Assembly (NCBI GenBank): GCA_026686845.1
Contig: JAIVEN010000014.1
Span: forward strand, 28,852,001-28,916,000
Direction: 5' to 3'
DNA length: 64,000 nucleotides
DNA from: Adenanthera pavonina
Lineage: Eukaryota > Streptophyta > Magnoliopsida > Fabales > Fabaceae
Shown piece after piece: positions 36,911 to 49,079 of this stretch (position 1 is the first letter of the stretch; each line of letters opens with the position of its first letter). Position numbers and translations under genes: made by a program. Below the pieces are notes generated by a model. It did no database searches. It was not told the origin of the DNA and saw nothing but the letters and a program-made list of their open reading frames with translations.

Positions 36911-37310
36911 CACTACTACACAAAAGACTTTTAACGATGGTTAAAAAGGACTTTCGAGAACAGTTCTTTCACAGTGGTAGATTTGACAGTGATAGAAAGT
37001 GAGACTTTTAAGGATAGTTCTTAACCGTCCTGGAAATTGATATTCAAAGACAATTATAACAGCACCCGTCCTTCAAGAACTAAGAAAATAAAAAATTAAA
37101 TATAAATTTCAATTGACTTTCAAGGACGGTTATATTTTAATCGTCCTTAAATATCACTTTCAAGGATGGTTACTATAATAATTGTCCTTGAATATATTCC
37201 TTTTAAGGACGGTCATTTATATAACCGCCCTTAAATATCACTTTCAAGGACCGTTATTATAGTAACCGTCCTTGAATATATTAATTTTAAGGACGGTCAT
37301 TTATCCAACA
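36911..37310. repeat. Left subterminal repeats of the 5.1-kb CACTA element
   Basis: Repeated AAGGACGGTTA, CCGTCCTTGAA and related versions stand in both orientations, spaced about 40-60 bp. They are putative binding sites for the transposase complex. Confidence 0.8.
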
Positions 37311-37689
37311 CCTAGACTACTTTACATAACCATTAACTCCCTAAAAGCTATCTTTAATAGTTACAGATATCCAACAAAAGTTCATGGATATTTGGACCAA
37401 AAGAGATAAAACTCAACTTCAAAGTTCACTAAAATACATTTCAGTTAGTGGCAAGTCTCAAAAGTTAACATTAGAAGAAACTGAAAACTGACCCACATGT
37501 GCAATGCCTTTGACCTTTAAAGTGATGTTTTCTCTAGAAACTAGTTTGCCTAACGGCTAGAAATGTCATTAATTTCCTCATTAGAAAAAGACTCCATACA
37601 AGTGAATTTCTACAAGTTTAATGCATATGAAAATATGAATAACTCATAAAGAAACATGACCAACTTCAAGACTCTATGAAATTTCATTT

Positions 37690-39205
37690 GTTACCGAAGA
37701 CAACATTGATGTCTTTCACCTGTTGATAAACTTGCTTTACAGTTAATACTTTTGGAGCATTTTGATCTTCTTGTAAGCCATTGAAAGCTTTTTTCAATCT
37801 ACGATATGGATGGTTTCGTCTAAGAAATCTCTGCTGGCCAAGGTGTCTTCCTTCCAAATTGAAGTTGTGTGTGGCATGTGCCTTCTTGACATATAGGGCA
37901 TGCTATATGCCCCTTAACACTATATCTAGATAGATTTTCATATGCTGGAAAGTCATTTATTGTGCAGAAGATCATGGCACGCATCCTAAAAGACTCTTTG
38001 TGATACGCATCAAGCACATCCATACCTTCCTCCCATAGCATTTTCAAATCTTTAATTAAAGGTCTCAAGTAAACATCTATGTCATTTCCTAGCTGTTATT
38101 ATCCTCTCATCATAGACAACATGATGTACTTGCATTTCATGTAGAGCCAAGGAGGTAGGTTATAAATCACCAATAGAACTAGCCATGAACTATGTTTACT
38201 ACTAAAATCACCAATAGAACTAGCCATGAACTATGTTTACTACTAAGGTTACCATAAGGGTTCATTCCATCAATACAAAGTGCAAGCCTAAGGTTTCTTG
38301 CCTCATTGTCAAACTTAGGAAACAACTAATCAACGTTTTTCCATTGAGGAGAATCAGCTAGGTGTCGGAGCTTTCCATCAGTTATCCTCTCATTAGCATG
38401 CCATCTCAAGTTCTTTGCATCTCTTGCATTAGGAAACAAGCGCTTAAACCTTGGTATTATTGGAAGATACCATAACACCTTCGCAGGAGGGCCCTTAGTG
38501 ATCTCATCACAACTAGTGCCATCATTGTCCTTTACACTGTAGCGTGATGCCCCACATTTCAGACACACATGCAATCATTCATACTTATTTATATACAATA
38601 TGCAGTCATTAGGGTAAGCATGCATCTTTCTATACTCCATACCCATTGGGCACAAGATTTTCTTTGCCTCATAGTTACGATCTGGTAGTTCATTATCTTC
38701 TGGAAGCATAATCTTCAACAATGCTAGTAAATCCGTAAAACTCTTATCACTCCACCCATTTTTTGCTTTCAAGTTGAACAATCTCAAAACCGCTGATAGT
38801 CGTGTAAATTTAGTGCATCCTGGGTACAAAGGCTTCTCTGCATCACTGCATAGGGTATCATATATATTTGCTCGCTCAAACGCCTCTACTCCAACATCAC
38901 GAATCATGTCCTCTAATCGATCATCCATATCCACATCAACTTCTCCCATTTGAGATACAATTGGCATTTCTAATAATTCACCATGCCATATCCATCATGT
39001 ATACCTGTTGTTGAACCCGTCACAGAGTACATGCTCTCTTATTAGTGCAACACTCAGTCGCCTCTCATTCAAATAGTTGACACAAGGACAAAAAAACCTC
39101 CCATTGCTATTAGAAACATTTCTTTGCGCAAATGCTAGAAACTCTTCCACCCCATTCTCATATTCATCATTTGTTCATCGAGCATTCATCCAACTATGAT
39201 CCATG
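37690..39205 (-). pseudogene. Truncated TNP2-type CACTA transposase
   Basis: On the minus strand the N-terminal transposase-associated domain is at about 39205-38970. An acidic linker follows, then the Transposase_21 core: YPGCTKFTRLSAVLRLFNLK and LPIIPRFKRLFPNARDAKNL. Next is SFRMRAMIFCTINDFPAYEN with a zinc-ligand-like CPICQEGT (about 38000-37870). The C-terminal DUF4218 and DUF4216 parts are missing. A 41-bp tandem duplication (38165-38246) and several stops break the frame. The full enzyme would cut CACTA ends; this remnant would not. Confidence 0.85.
38165..38246. repeat. 41-bp tandem duplication within the TNP2 remnant
   Basis: Two exact-looking copies of a 41-bp unit starting AATCACCAATAGAACTAG lie head to tail (38165-38205, 38206-38246). 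As 41 is not a multiple of three, the duplication shifts the reading frame. Confidence 0.9.
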
Positions 39206-41469
39206 ACTAATTTAAACAACCACCAATTAGTAGGAATGCAGCTCCTTAGGAAAAACAGATGTAACTTGACCCATTACCAGCTAATTAGAAAATAGAATAA
39301 TTAGGGACTAATTTATAAGGCTGTGAGAAAAACCTGTCATTACAATTTTATTAAATTAAGAGATACATGTAATTTCAATGATAAAGTGATACTTAATAGA
39401 AAATCCTACTACCATACCCAACTTTTACCATAATGTAGCATCAATTTAGCATTAAACAACCACCAATTACTACAAACAACTACTATATGAACAAGTTTAA
39501 CATGGAGAGAAATTACCTTGTTCTTGCCTTTACTAGAATGGTGTACAGTCCCAAGCAACTGGAATGTCTTTGAACCTAGTGCCCTACACACTGAAAGAAA
39601 GCAATGTCACAATTTCTTTAAAATTTAATGATAAAACCTACTTTTAGTTAATTTCCTTAATCACGTGAAGTAATTAAAAGTGACTTTTATAATAAACATT
39701 TGGAAAGCTTTTGCACACCCACTTTGAATGGATTTGCGATATAACTGATATTGACATAAATTCAATTCTATATTACACAAAAAGGAAAATTTTAAAAGTA
39801 ATGGGAAAAAATTTTTTTTTAAAAAAAGAAGAGAGACCACTACATCCATAGATTTTATTTGAATTTTGGGAAAAAAAATCTCAAACTAATTTCCTATTCA
39901 TTGACGGGCCTAGTGTTACTAAAGTTCAAAATAGAAAAAACAAGAAGGTAGTTTTTTTTCCTTTTTTGGTTTTTGTTTTTACCTGAACTTAGGATAGTTC
40001 AAAAGGAAGAATTAACACAAGAAATAGATCAAGAAACAATGGCGGACATGCTTCTTTCTCTTGTCCATTGTATATGGATTCATGGGCTTTCAATATGGGC
40101 AAAATAGTTAATCTTGAATTAAACATGACAAAAGTTGACCATTTGGGACTAGCTAGTGACATATCAATTGCATTCTTGGCAACAATTTGGTTGATCATTG
40201 TTCATGATGACCAAGTATTAAAAAAATGTTTATTATATCATAAATCAAGGGACAAATAATTCATGAAATGATTCTATAATTTTATTTTATATTTTACTTA
40301 TTTTTCTGACTCCCCATAGAACCCACACTAGTTAAAGCACAATAAACCATGAAATGATTGGATATAATTGAGGGCTCCACATCATATGATAAAGGAAGAA
40401 ACTTTCAAAGAATTGACCTTTTATTTTATTTGAAACCGTGAAGCACTTATATATCTTACTCAAGGGAAACTTAAAAAGATAGGAATTGATAATGGAAAAT
40501 GTGGCCCACCTCTTATTGAAAAACGAATAAAACTAAAACCAAAATATATACCTTCACAAATATGAACAAACTAAGCATTGACTCATTATTCTTTTTCTTT
40601 TTTAATAAATGAAGAGAAAAACAAACAACTAAGCTCTACTGCATAGAATGAAAGTCATTCTTACAGCTAGGATTAACAATAAAACTCATGACGTATCTAG
40701 CAAGCAAACAAACAGGAGGAATCCTAAATTCTTTACCAAGGAGTCAGCAACTTCATGTATTTCTAAAAGGATGAAATCATATAAAAACATGACATTAAAC
40801 TTTTCAAGCATTATTAAAAAAAAAGGCACCACACCGTAAAATAGAGGAACAAACTACGGGATTGAGAATGACTAAATATTCACTAATCACTACAACTGAA
40901 CATTTCACTAATCAACACCAAAAATCACACTAGAACAAAAACAAGTTAGTAGCAGCATTACAAATAAATGGAAAAGAAACAAGAATGATTATGAAAGCCC
41001 CAAATGGGAATGAGAATGAGAAACAGATTGTGGGAACAAGAATGAGAAATAGAGTACTCAGTGATAACTATAAAACCATTACCTACTTCGATGCGTAAAG
41101 CTCTGCGATATGTCCTTTGAAGACGTTGGCTGATAGAGGGAATGAAGCTACAGGTCGAGGAAGCTGAAAATCAGAGAAGGGAGAGAGAAGCTGGAATGAA
41201 ACAAAAATGAAGAAGATGGAGCTTGGCCATCATGACGGAGCGAGAAAGGAGCTGAGGAAGATGGTCGATGCGGTGGGTTCTTGCTAGATTGAAGAAGACT
41301 TACCGGAGCACACGAGTTTTTATTGGAATGTAGCTAGATTGCCCGAATGAAGAGGTCTGTGGGTTTATGAGTGGAGGAAATAGTAGGCTGTGGGGTTTTC
41401 GGGTGGAGGGAGACCAAAAATTCTTGAAACAAAACAACACTGATCATTAAAAAACATATAATGATATAA
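39206..41469. other. 5' part of the 5.1-kb CACTA element, mostly non-coding
   Basis: AT-rich sequence, presumably introns, leader and promoter of the minus-strand TNP2 gene. One exon-like piece (39590-39517) lies between TTTCTTTCAG and GTAATT and encodes CRALGSKTFQLLGTVHH, then SSKGKNK. I do not recognise it. The GC-richer patch at 41090-41350 resembles in position the leader region of the larger CACTA element. Confidence 0.45.
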
Positions 41470-41976
41470 TACTAATGAGGATGGTTTATATTTAAACCGT
41501 CCTCTTACATAATTTTTTTTTCGTGAATTATATACGCGGGCTTTGTGTTTTCGGATGGAGGGAAACCAGAAATTCGCGAAATAGAGCAACACTGATTATT
41601 AAAAAACATATAATGATATAATACTAATGAGGACCGGTTATATTTAAACCGTCCTCTTATATATATTTTTTTTGTGTTATATACGCAGGCTTTGTGTTTT
41701 TCGTTGGAGCGAGGCCAAAAATTGTAAAATCTGAATACTATGTATCATTATAATATATTAAAATGTTATTATAAAATTATATAATAATTAAGAGGATGGT
41801 TCCCATTGAAACCGTTCTCTTATGCATACTTAACAGGACAGTTCATCTGGCAACTGCCCCCTTAAATCCAAATCATCGTAACTTATTTACAAAAATGTCA
41901 CCGGTCATATTTTAGAGGACGGTTCCTACACAACCGTTCTTGTATGTCGTCCTAGAATAGCTTTTTTGTACTAGTG
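41470..41976. repeat. Right subterminal repeats of the 5.1-kb CACTA element
   Basis: There are two long direct copies (about 41400-41520 and 41560-41680) with GAGGATGGTTTATATTTAAA-type and ACCGTCCTCTTA motifs. A third diverged stretch follows, and the array ends at TTTTTTGTACTAGTG. Confidence 0.8.
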
Positions 41977-41979
41977 ATT

Positions 41980-43172
41980 CTTGAATGAATATAGGATTAT
42001 GTATAAGTTTTCATTATATATGTCCATGCAATTATTATTGAAGGGTGATTATTATTTATAATCAAAATATTCATATTATATCACTAATGGAATCCTTTCG
42101 GGGAGAAAATTCATCAATGATAGTAACCACAAGAGCAAGATAATTTCATGTTGTGGATGCATGAAATATTGTATGTTATGTATGGATATTATGGATGGAT
42201 TTTTTTTTTCCCACGAATGTTTTATGTGCTCTTCTATTTGCCTTAATCATAGAATTTCTGATAGGAAATGGATAATTCCAAGATAATTAGGATTATTTAT
42301 CTTTATCATAAAATAATTAAAATTATTTATTTTTATCATAAAACAATTATGATTTCAATTATAGATATTTTGTTAGGATATTTAAATTGTCTTTTAGATA
42401 TAATTTAGTTTATTTTAAATTTACTAAGATTTAGATTTTATCTTTTATTTATTCTTAGGATTTAATTTATCTTTTATTTAAAATTTTGTTTAAATAGTTC
42501 TCTTACCTTAGAACTCTAGTAGATTTAGGATTTAAGCTTCATAAATAAAAGTCTCTATGCTAAGTTGTATTCAAAACTTTGATTATTGATTTTGAGATAT
42601 TTTTAGTGATTTTCCTCCCCTTTGAGTTCTTCCTTTTTTTTCTCTCTTTTTTGTCTACCATCCCTCTCCTCTCACATAAGTTTCTTTTATAAGAAAAATC
42701 TGGTCTTGTGTATAATTGTATGGGGCATTGTGCAGTGAGACTAGGCATGTTCAGAATCAAATTCATGATTATGAGGAAATGGCTACAGATATGTAATTAA
42801 GAAATAGGATCAAAATAGATATTGTGTTTATAATTGTTTGTTAACATACATTTATGATAAAACTCTATTTGTGAAATATAAAATTGTGGTTTTCGCAAAT
42901 GTAGCATCTAAACCCGCGTTTGTTTCATTAATTTGGATCTCTTTGAGAATTTTACAATTCTTACAATCGTTGTCTTATTTTGTTCATATGCAGATTTTCA
43001 AGATTGATATGAAGGGGAGAATGGAGAGGTCATGGTAGCAACCTCTCTCACTTTCCATGCCATCAATTTATCTTCATCATCATCTCCTTTGCTACAACCA
43101 TGAGCTGCGCCTTGTTGTAATCTCGTCATATAGGGGTTTGTATATAAATAAATTTGTGATTATGAACTTCGA
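41980..43172. other. LTR-derived sequence, family unclear
   Basis: This begins as the continuation of the chromovirus 3' LTR. The part from about 42259 (TGATAGGAAATGG) to 42620, with TTTAAATAG and CATAAATAAAAG elements, looks like a piece of a copia-type LTR promoter region. No borders or target duplications could be fixed and there is no coding sequence. Confidence 0.3.
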
Positions 43173-44327
43173 TGTTAATATAACACTAATCCTTCATACT
43201 TACCTTTATATTACTTTTTCCATGTATTAGATCTTATTTAATGTCCATTAATTTGGTTTAGAGGCTTAAATCATTTAAGGGAAATTCCAGAGTACTGAAT
43301 TTTGAAAAATCATAATTAATTCTAAAAAAGTTGTATAGAGATTATTCAAGTCTTTGTAAAGATCTTCAAACATTCTCTACATAAAAAAATAGGAAACAGA
43401 ACTTTGAACATGCCATTATTTTACTCAAAATTTATTGTTCGTTTGGTAATTTCATAACTTCCCAAATTTCGAACCTTAACTTTGAAAATTTATAACACTT
43501 TCTACACTTAACCAATTTAAGTGCTCTTTGGTTTTCTAGAAAGCTCATTATATCTACTTTCAAGACATATATGCCACTCATACATTTTGTCCTATTCTAG
43601 ATAGAATTACCCTTGTCAATCTTTCAACATACCAAATGAACAATTTGAGGCAATATTTATCATAACTGATTCATAACATAATTATATTAGTATAACTTGT
43701 TCATAATCTATACCTAACATTATGAGAAACTCAAAGGAGCATAATTACATAAAGGTACGTATTTAAAAGTTCATACATAATTTTGCACAATAATTCAAAA
43801 TAACATATCATAACTTCCAATAACGTCTTAATCATCATTTTCTTCTCCATTCTTCTTAGTTCTTCCTTGCTCCTTGACATAGCTTGACCCTAGCATGGTT
43901 AGTCTTTTGGGATGGTGACATTTAAGAATCCTAGTTGCAAATACATTTCTAGCAGTTATATTATCATGCAACCTTAAAAACATCATTCAAATCATATTGA
44001 AACATTTACTAACATAAAATACCATATTGTTAATAAAAATTTTGACACACACACACACACACACACATATATATCATTTTTCTACAATTTTCAAAATCAA
44101 TTCCAATTAAGGATCAAATTTGGAATTTATTTCAGTTAAGGACCAAACTTAATTCCTTCAAAGGACCATAAGCCAAATTAATTTTATCTAAAGACCAAAC
44201 ATGAAAAATTACTATTTTACCCTTGATAACATTCAAACAATCTATCTTATGCCATATCTTTTCCAATCATACTTTTATCATCACATTTTCATCACTAAAT
44301 AACATTTAGAAAAGTGGGGATGTTACA
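43173..44327 (-). mobile_element. LTR fragment, family T relative, reverse orientation
   Basis: The plus strand ends GGGGATGTTACA (44327), the inverted form of TGTAACATCCCC. The beginning resembles the inverted 3' end of the solo LTR at 16713-19229 (CATGTATTA, then GTCCATTAAT and GAGGCTTAAATC). It also carries the inverted GGTCCTTAACTGAAAT motif shared with other copies. At 1.15 kb it has a large internal deletion. No target duplication is seen. Confidence 0.65.
44045..44069. repeat. AC microsatellite
   Basis: About twelve AC units followed by a short AT run, inside the LTR fragment. Confidence 0.95.
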
Positions 44328-44690
44328 TTATACACCATAGGGTGTTAGATAATTAAGTATTTTGTTATTCTAAAACTAACTTCCTGTGTGTAAACAAGTG
44401 AATAGTGGTTGGGAGCCATTTCCCACCATTTCTACAAAAGGATCGGGTTGATCATAGTATCAATTTACATGAAATAGAGTATTCTAGGATCAAACACATT
44501 GGAAAAGGACTCTCAAAATCATAAATACTGAAACTTAAATCAAATAATGAATGAAGTAATATGAATAGCCTAATTTACTTAGCAGTCAAAGATCATGCCT
44601 AGGAATTGGAGTTTCACGATCTGGGCTAACATCATCTAATTCTAGCTATTAACTAATCTATAATGGTAGTGTTCTTCATTCATTTAGTTT
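44328..44690. other. Short non-coding stretch, nothing recognised
   Basis: AT-rich, with no frames and no repeat borders found. Confidence 0.4.
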
Positions 44691-45501
44691 TGTAGAGTCA
44701 TCTTCAATTCAAATTGATGGGAGACACGTTAGGAACCCGTCCTAAGAGCCTTCTTTGATATAAGGATCGTGCAACTCAAGGAAAGATGAATTGAACTCAA
44801 GAACAACGAAGAACAACAATGAACAAAAACTAAAGAAAATAGACTCGATGAAATAAGAAAACTGAACAAAATGTTGGTCGAAGGAAGTAGACTCCAAGAG
44901 AACCCGTCTCTTGAATCCTAACTCCGGGACGCCACAAGGATCACCACTCCTTGATAAGTCCTCATTCTTTCTGGCACTCAAGGATAAGCAAGAAAAAACT
45001 CACAGAACAACAATAAAGTTGCTGAAAAGAAATTCATTCATTCATGTTGTGGTTTGCAAGAGTACAAGAGGTGCCTATTTATAGGTAAGTATTAACCCAC
45101 AAACTAACTCTAGTTCACCCCACAAACCTAACCTTATTAATGCTAATTAATACAAAAAGGAAATCCTAAGTCAAAAGGAGCATTTAATTCTAATTTTGAA
45201 TTTGAAAAGGTTGGCTCCTCTTAAATGCATAAAGCAAAGTAAATCAGATCATTATTTTCCTTTTATTGAAAAGGAAACAAATTGACTAAAAATAATCCTA
45301 ATAAAACTTATTAAAAAATGTCACTTTTAGTGATCACATGAGAAGCACATGTATTTTAAGTGAATTCTTCATATTGGGCCTTCTCCAAGTTGGGCTCGTT
45401 GGCTATAATTTGGCTCCACATTTTCAGCTTGCCTCTTTCTTTGTTTTGGGCTTCAAAATCATTGAAATATAATGGTTCCATGTTAATCATGTTATGCATC
45501 A
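44691..45501 (-). mobile_element. Ty3/gypsy LTR, 811 bp, minus strand
   Basis: In minus-strand sense it begins TGATGCATAACATG directly after a purine run (AATGGGGG) and ends GACTCTACA. The ends are therefore TG...CA and this is the 3' LTR of a minus-strand element whose internal remnant lies at 45492-45656. A TATA box, CCTATAAATAGG, is at 45074-45085. Downstream lies a transcribed-type region with GGACGGGTTCCTAACGTG. The partner LTR is not in view. Confidence 0.65.
45074..45085 (-). promoter_or_regulatory. TATA box of the minus-strand gypsy LTR
   Basis: CCTATAAATAGG on the minus strand, a strong plant TATA match about 385 bp from the LTR 3' end. Confidence 0.6.
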
Positions 45502-45656
45502 CCCCCATTCATGGCTTGCTTCATGGCTTTTGTTCTAGCTCTTGTCATTGATCCTCCAATGCCTTGAAGTGGGCTTTGAATTTGTCCATGGTCCATTATT
45601 TCCCTTAGCTTGCCCTCATCACCAAATGCTTCATGCCTCGATCGTACTCTATCACA
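45492..45656 (-). pseudogene. C-terminal remnant of a gypsy polyprotein, minus strand
   Basis: The frame reads GGSMTRARTKAMKQAMNGG just before its stop, TAA at 45494-45492, which lies inside the LTR start. A basic MTRARAK-like block near the C terminus is common in plant gypsy polyproteins. About 50 codons are preserved, and sequence upstream of about 45656 is unrelated. The rest of the element has been lost. Confidence 0.5.
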
Positions 45657-46844
45657 AATTTAATAACCTGTCACCTTATTAGTTAAATGAAGCCATTAGG
45701 TTCAATACCTAGCCACCACTATTTCTAATCTAGATAGGACTTATGTTAAAATGTCTTTTTCTTCCTATTATAATTATTAATCCTATGTTGAACTATGTAA
45801 TTAATTTCTTACACAATTGAATTAAGCTCATGCTAATAAGATATAAATTTCATTAATATCGAATCAATTGGATTAAATGCACATAGTATCATATAAACTT
45901 AAATGATTTTAATCAAATGAGAACAATGCCTAAGGCATAGGCTATTGTCACTAACCTAGTTGAATAGCTAACTTAATTACTTCAATGCATGTAAAGAAGT
46001 CAAACAAAGCAATTTTATTAGAATTAAATTGTCTTACCCTGTTACCCAACTAGCTGCACCCTACCATGTTTGAGATCCATCATGTGTCACTTTTGGAAGA
46101 ATTTCCTGAAATTTTCATCTGTATATGCTACTTCCTCTTGCTTTTACTATAGAACCTTTTGAATCAAATAATTTGGATTAAAGTAAGGTGTTAAAATTAT
46201 TTATTAGCCTTGACTTTTGAAAAATCACAATGTCTTTCCAAAGTTATCTTATTAAAAGTCAATTATCATAATGGTGACTGATAAAGGAGCAAGTGAGCTC
46301 AATTTTTTGAAGCACTTCAAGAAGAATTAAATAGGAATATTTTTTGTATTGTATAATAAATACTACATAGTATTGTATTTTGAAAAGGGTTATATATTTA
46401 GGACCAAAGGGAGTATACATATATCTATATCAAATATAGCTATATAGCAAACAAGACATTTGTGGATGCATGATTTGAGAGGCACTGAAACAATGTTTAG
46501 AGAATTGGATGAGACTATTTGATTAACATAAGAAGAGCATTTTGCTAAAAAAGGTAAAAAAAAAAATCTAAGATTGACAAGAATTGAGACCAAAAAAGAA
46601 GAAAGAAGAGTAGATAAGAGAAAATAAGGAAAGAAAAGAGAAGTGGAAGAAAACTAAAAAACTATCACCCTATTCCCAATCCCTTCAATCCATCATGTAG
46701 CACCCAACATATGGTTTCAACTTCCTAATTCACTTCTTTCTTCCTTTCCCATTTTAAGGAGCCACTTCATTATTGTTTTTAAGAGGGTATTAGCACAATG
46801 ATAGAGACATAGGTGCCTATCAACGGATTCAAGTATGGAGAGCT
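45657..46844. other. Non-coding stretch, nothing recognised
   Basis: AT-rich. I found no LTR borders, domain motifs or substantial frames. Confidence 0.4.
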
Positions 46845-47346
46845 TGTCATATCCCAAAATTTAGACCCTATAATTGTAGGTGAAAGAGAAGGCTATATTA
46901 CCTAGCCGAATTTGAACCTAGAGAATGCTCTAGAAGAATTTGAAATGACATACCTTAAAATTGGAAGAAAGTTTAGATAAAGGAACATGATAAAACTATT
47001 AAGAGGAATGAATGCAAGAGTAAGAAATATTAGTACTTAGGTAATTCAAGGAATTACTATTCTTGAATTGATAATGGAAAGTAAGGTAAACACCAAAAGG
47101 GCTAAAGGTTAAGCAAATTGAGCTTTAAATTAAGTGTATTGAGCTTTTAAATTAAGTATGAGGGCCTTATGAGAATGCTATTTAAGTATTGGGCTTAGGC
47201 TCTCTTAATTTCTATTAAGTTTAAAAGAGAGAGATGAAGACTTAGACTTTGGGATTTTGACTAATCAAGCTCAAAAGGATTGAGCTTTGCATTATACCAT
47301 TCTTAAGCCCAAAGAAAAGAAAGACAAGGCACAAGTTTGAGAGCTT
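46845..47346 (+). mobile_element. 5' fragment of a family T-like LTR
   Basis: Begins TGTCATATCCCAAAATTTAG, a variant of the family start also seen at 51125, and runs about 500 bp before being cut by the copia-type LTR at 47347. No target duplication can be checked. Confidence 0.45.
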
Positions 47347-48300
47347 TGTATTAGATTAACTAGTCACCCAAGAGGGGGAGTGACTTAGGTGTTACAAAAA
47401 ATTTTTACGTTTAAGAAGAACAAACCAACAACACAATAAGAAACACCAAAATAGGGTATGAACAGAGGAGAAGATAAAGTGATGAAGAATAAACAATACA
47501 TAAGGGATTTATCATGGCTCATGGTTCGGCCCACTTGGTTTAAGGCTAGTCCTCAAGTAATCCACTTGAAATTTTCCACTATATCTCATAAGTTATATCC
47601 AGGTACTTGTGAAGTTTTAGTACATCTCATACTCATTCAATGAGTCTGCACTCTCCCACACCTTCTCTGGTGTGATACAATTCTTTCAAGGTAACCCAAC
47701 CTTGAGCAATCTCTCTAGGATATCTCACCCAGAGAATCTCTCTCACAAAGAAAAGAAGATTATAAATGATAAACTCTCATTTACAAAGAGTAAATAGAAA
47801 CATTAGAAACATTAAAGCTCGATGAATGACCTAGGTATGATAGGTGAGGCTTTAATTCAATATAACAGCATTTTGGCACTTAATACACTTAATTTTATCA
47901 CCTACCAGTCTTAATAAGGTTCTATATATAGATTTTAAGCTAATCTATATATGGAACCTTAAATGCACTTGTAAACTAGTCATTTACTAACTGCATTAAA
48001 TGTACTTGTCAGAATTTAAACATTCAAGTTGGTTTATCATGTAACCTCAATAATTGTTCAAGAGAAAACTTTTAATTGCTTATCGTGTTTTTTCAAAAGC
48101 ACCAAAAGTAATTCCAGACAAAATGAACCATCAAACAAATCACAATGATCATTCAAGTCACTTGTCAAATTAAAGCAAAGTTTCTAAAAGCTCATTTAAA
48201 TGTTTAAAAGAATTCTACTTGAATTATTATTATGTGAATAGTGAATGTAAGTAAGACTCAAGGTGCATGATAGATGTTCAAGATAAACTCTGTGGTCATT
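47347..48300 (-). mobile_element. Diverged Sirevirus-like copia LTR, minus strand
   Basis: The plus strand starts TGTATTAGATTAAC, followed by CACCCAAGAGGGGGAGTGAC. This is the inverted form of the 'CTCTTGGG' LTR end seen at 53735 and 59440. It then has ATTTATCATGGCTCATGGTT, GGTTTAAGGCTAGTCCTCAAG and ATCCACTTG, parallel to the block at 53890-53960. A motif like GATCATTCAAG recurs several times (48062-48560). The far border is not fixed; the sequence may extend to about 48600. Confidence 0.55.
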
Positions 48301-49079
48301 GATATGACCACATTTTACCATGTTTTTATCCTCTTATTCTAGCACTTTTGTCACATTATTTTGTCTATTTTGATAGTTTTAATGCATTTTCATTTTTTAG
48401 TCAATTTTGAGTCATTTAAGAGTGCCTCAAAGAAAACACTTCATTCTATCTTCCATAATGATCATTCAAGAGTTGCACTGTGATCAATCAAGATGCAGCA
48501 CAAAAGCAGAGTCATAATGTGCAATAGTGCTATGTACATTCAAGAGTTTTAGCATGATCGTTCAAGCTGTTGCTAGTAAGAGAAATCAAGAAAACGCAAC
48601 TTCTTAAACATATAAAGCAAATTCCCATGAACGATTAAGATCCAATTTGAAACAAAACACTTTGAAAAACATTGTACTTTCTTATGATATGATTAAGAAA
48701 GTAAGTTAAGAATGATTGTAACAAGTTTAAGTGTATTCAAAGGGTTAACATTAGACAATCTAAGAGAAACAAAGATGAGAATCAATATTGAGCTCCATTT
48801 TTCTCTTAGATTGTTACTTTCTTCAAATATTTGTTCCCTTAATATCACCATCTCCATATTCTACAAATCTTGGAGCATTCTTTTCTTCATCTTTAAGTAG
48901 AGAATGTCGTTGATAATCCATTTCTTTATTTCAATCCTAACTTTTTTCTCTCCTTGAAAAATCCTACATGGTTGGGGAAAGAAAGATACATTGAGAATAC
49001 TTATCATAAGATACATTGAACAAATGTCTAAAGCATCGTCGGAAAAAATATATTGGACCAGATTTATCATTTGATTGCT
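48301..49079. other. Non-coding, unassigned
   Basis: Contains further GATCATTCAAG-like motifs to about 48560 that may still belong to the copia-type LTR, then AT-rich sequence. No genes recognised. Confidence 0.35.

Larger units (their letters stand above)
36911..41976 (-). mobile_element. CACTA (En/Spm) transposon, 5.1 kb, target duplication ATT
   Basis: The left end is CACTACTACACAAAAGAC and the right end, read inverted, is CACTAGTACAAAAAAGCT. The trinucleotide ATT is duplicated perfectly at 36908-36910 and 41977-41979. Subterminal motifs such as AAGGACGGTTA and AACCGTCCT occur at about 36930-37310 and 41470-41960. The minus strand carries a truncated TNP2 gene; no Transposase_24 gene is seen. 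It is a deleted, non-autonomous derivative inserted in the chromovirus 3' LTR. Confidence 0.92.

Noticed and set aside
43173..44332. A complete solo LTR with target duplication
   Set aside because: The flanks TTCGA and TTATA do not match and the element is too short, so it was kept only as an LTR fragment.
47388..47396. GGTGTTACA as the 3' end of a family T solo LTR starting at 46845
   Set aside because: No target duplication fits (GAGCT against AAAAA), and the surrounding CACCCAAGAGGGGGAGTGAC belongs to the border of a copia-type LTR.
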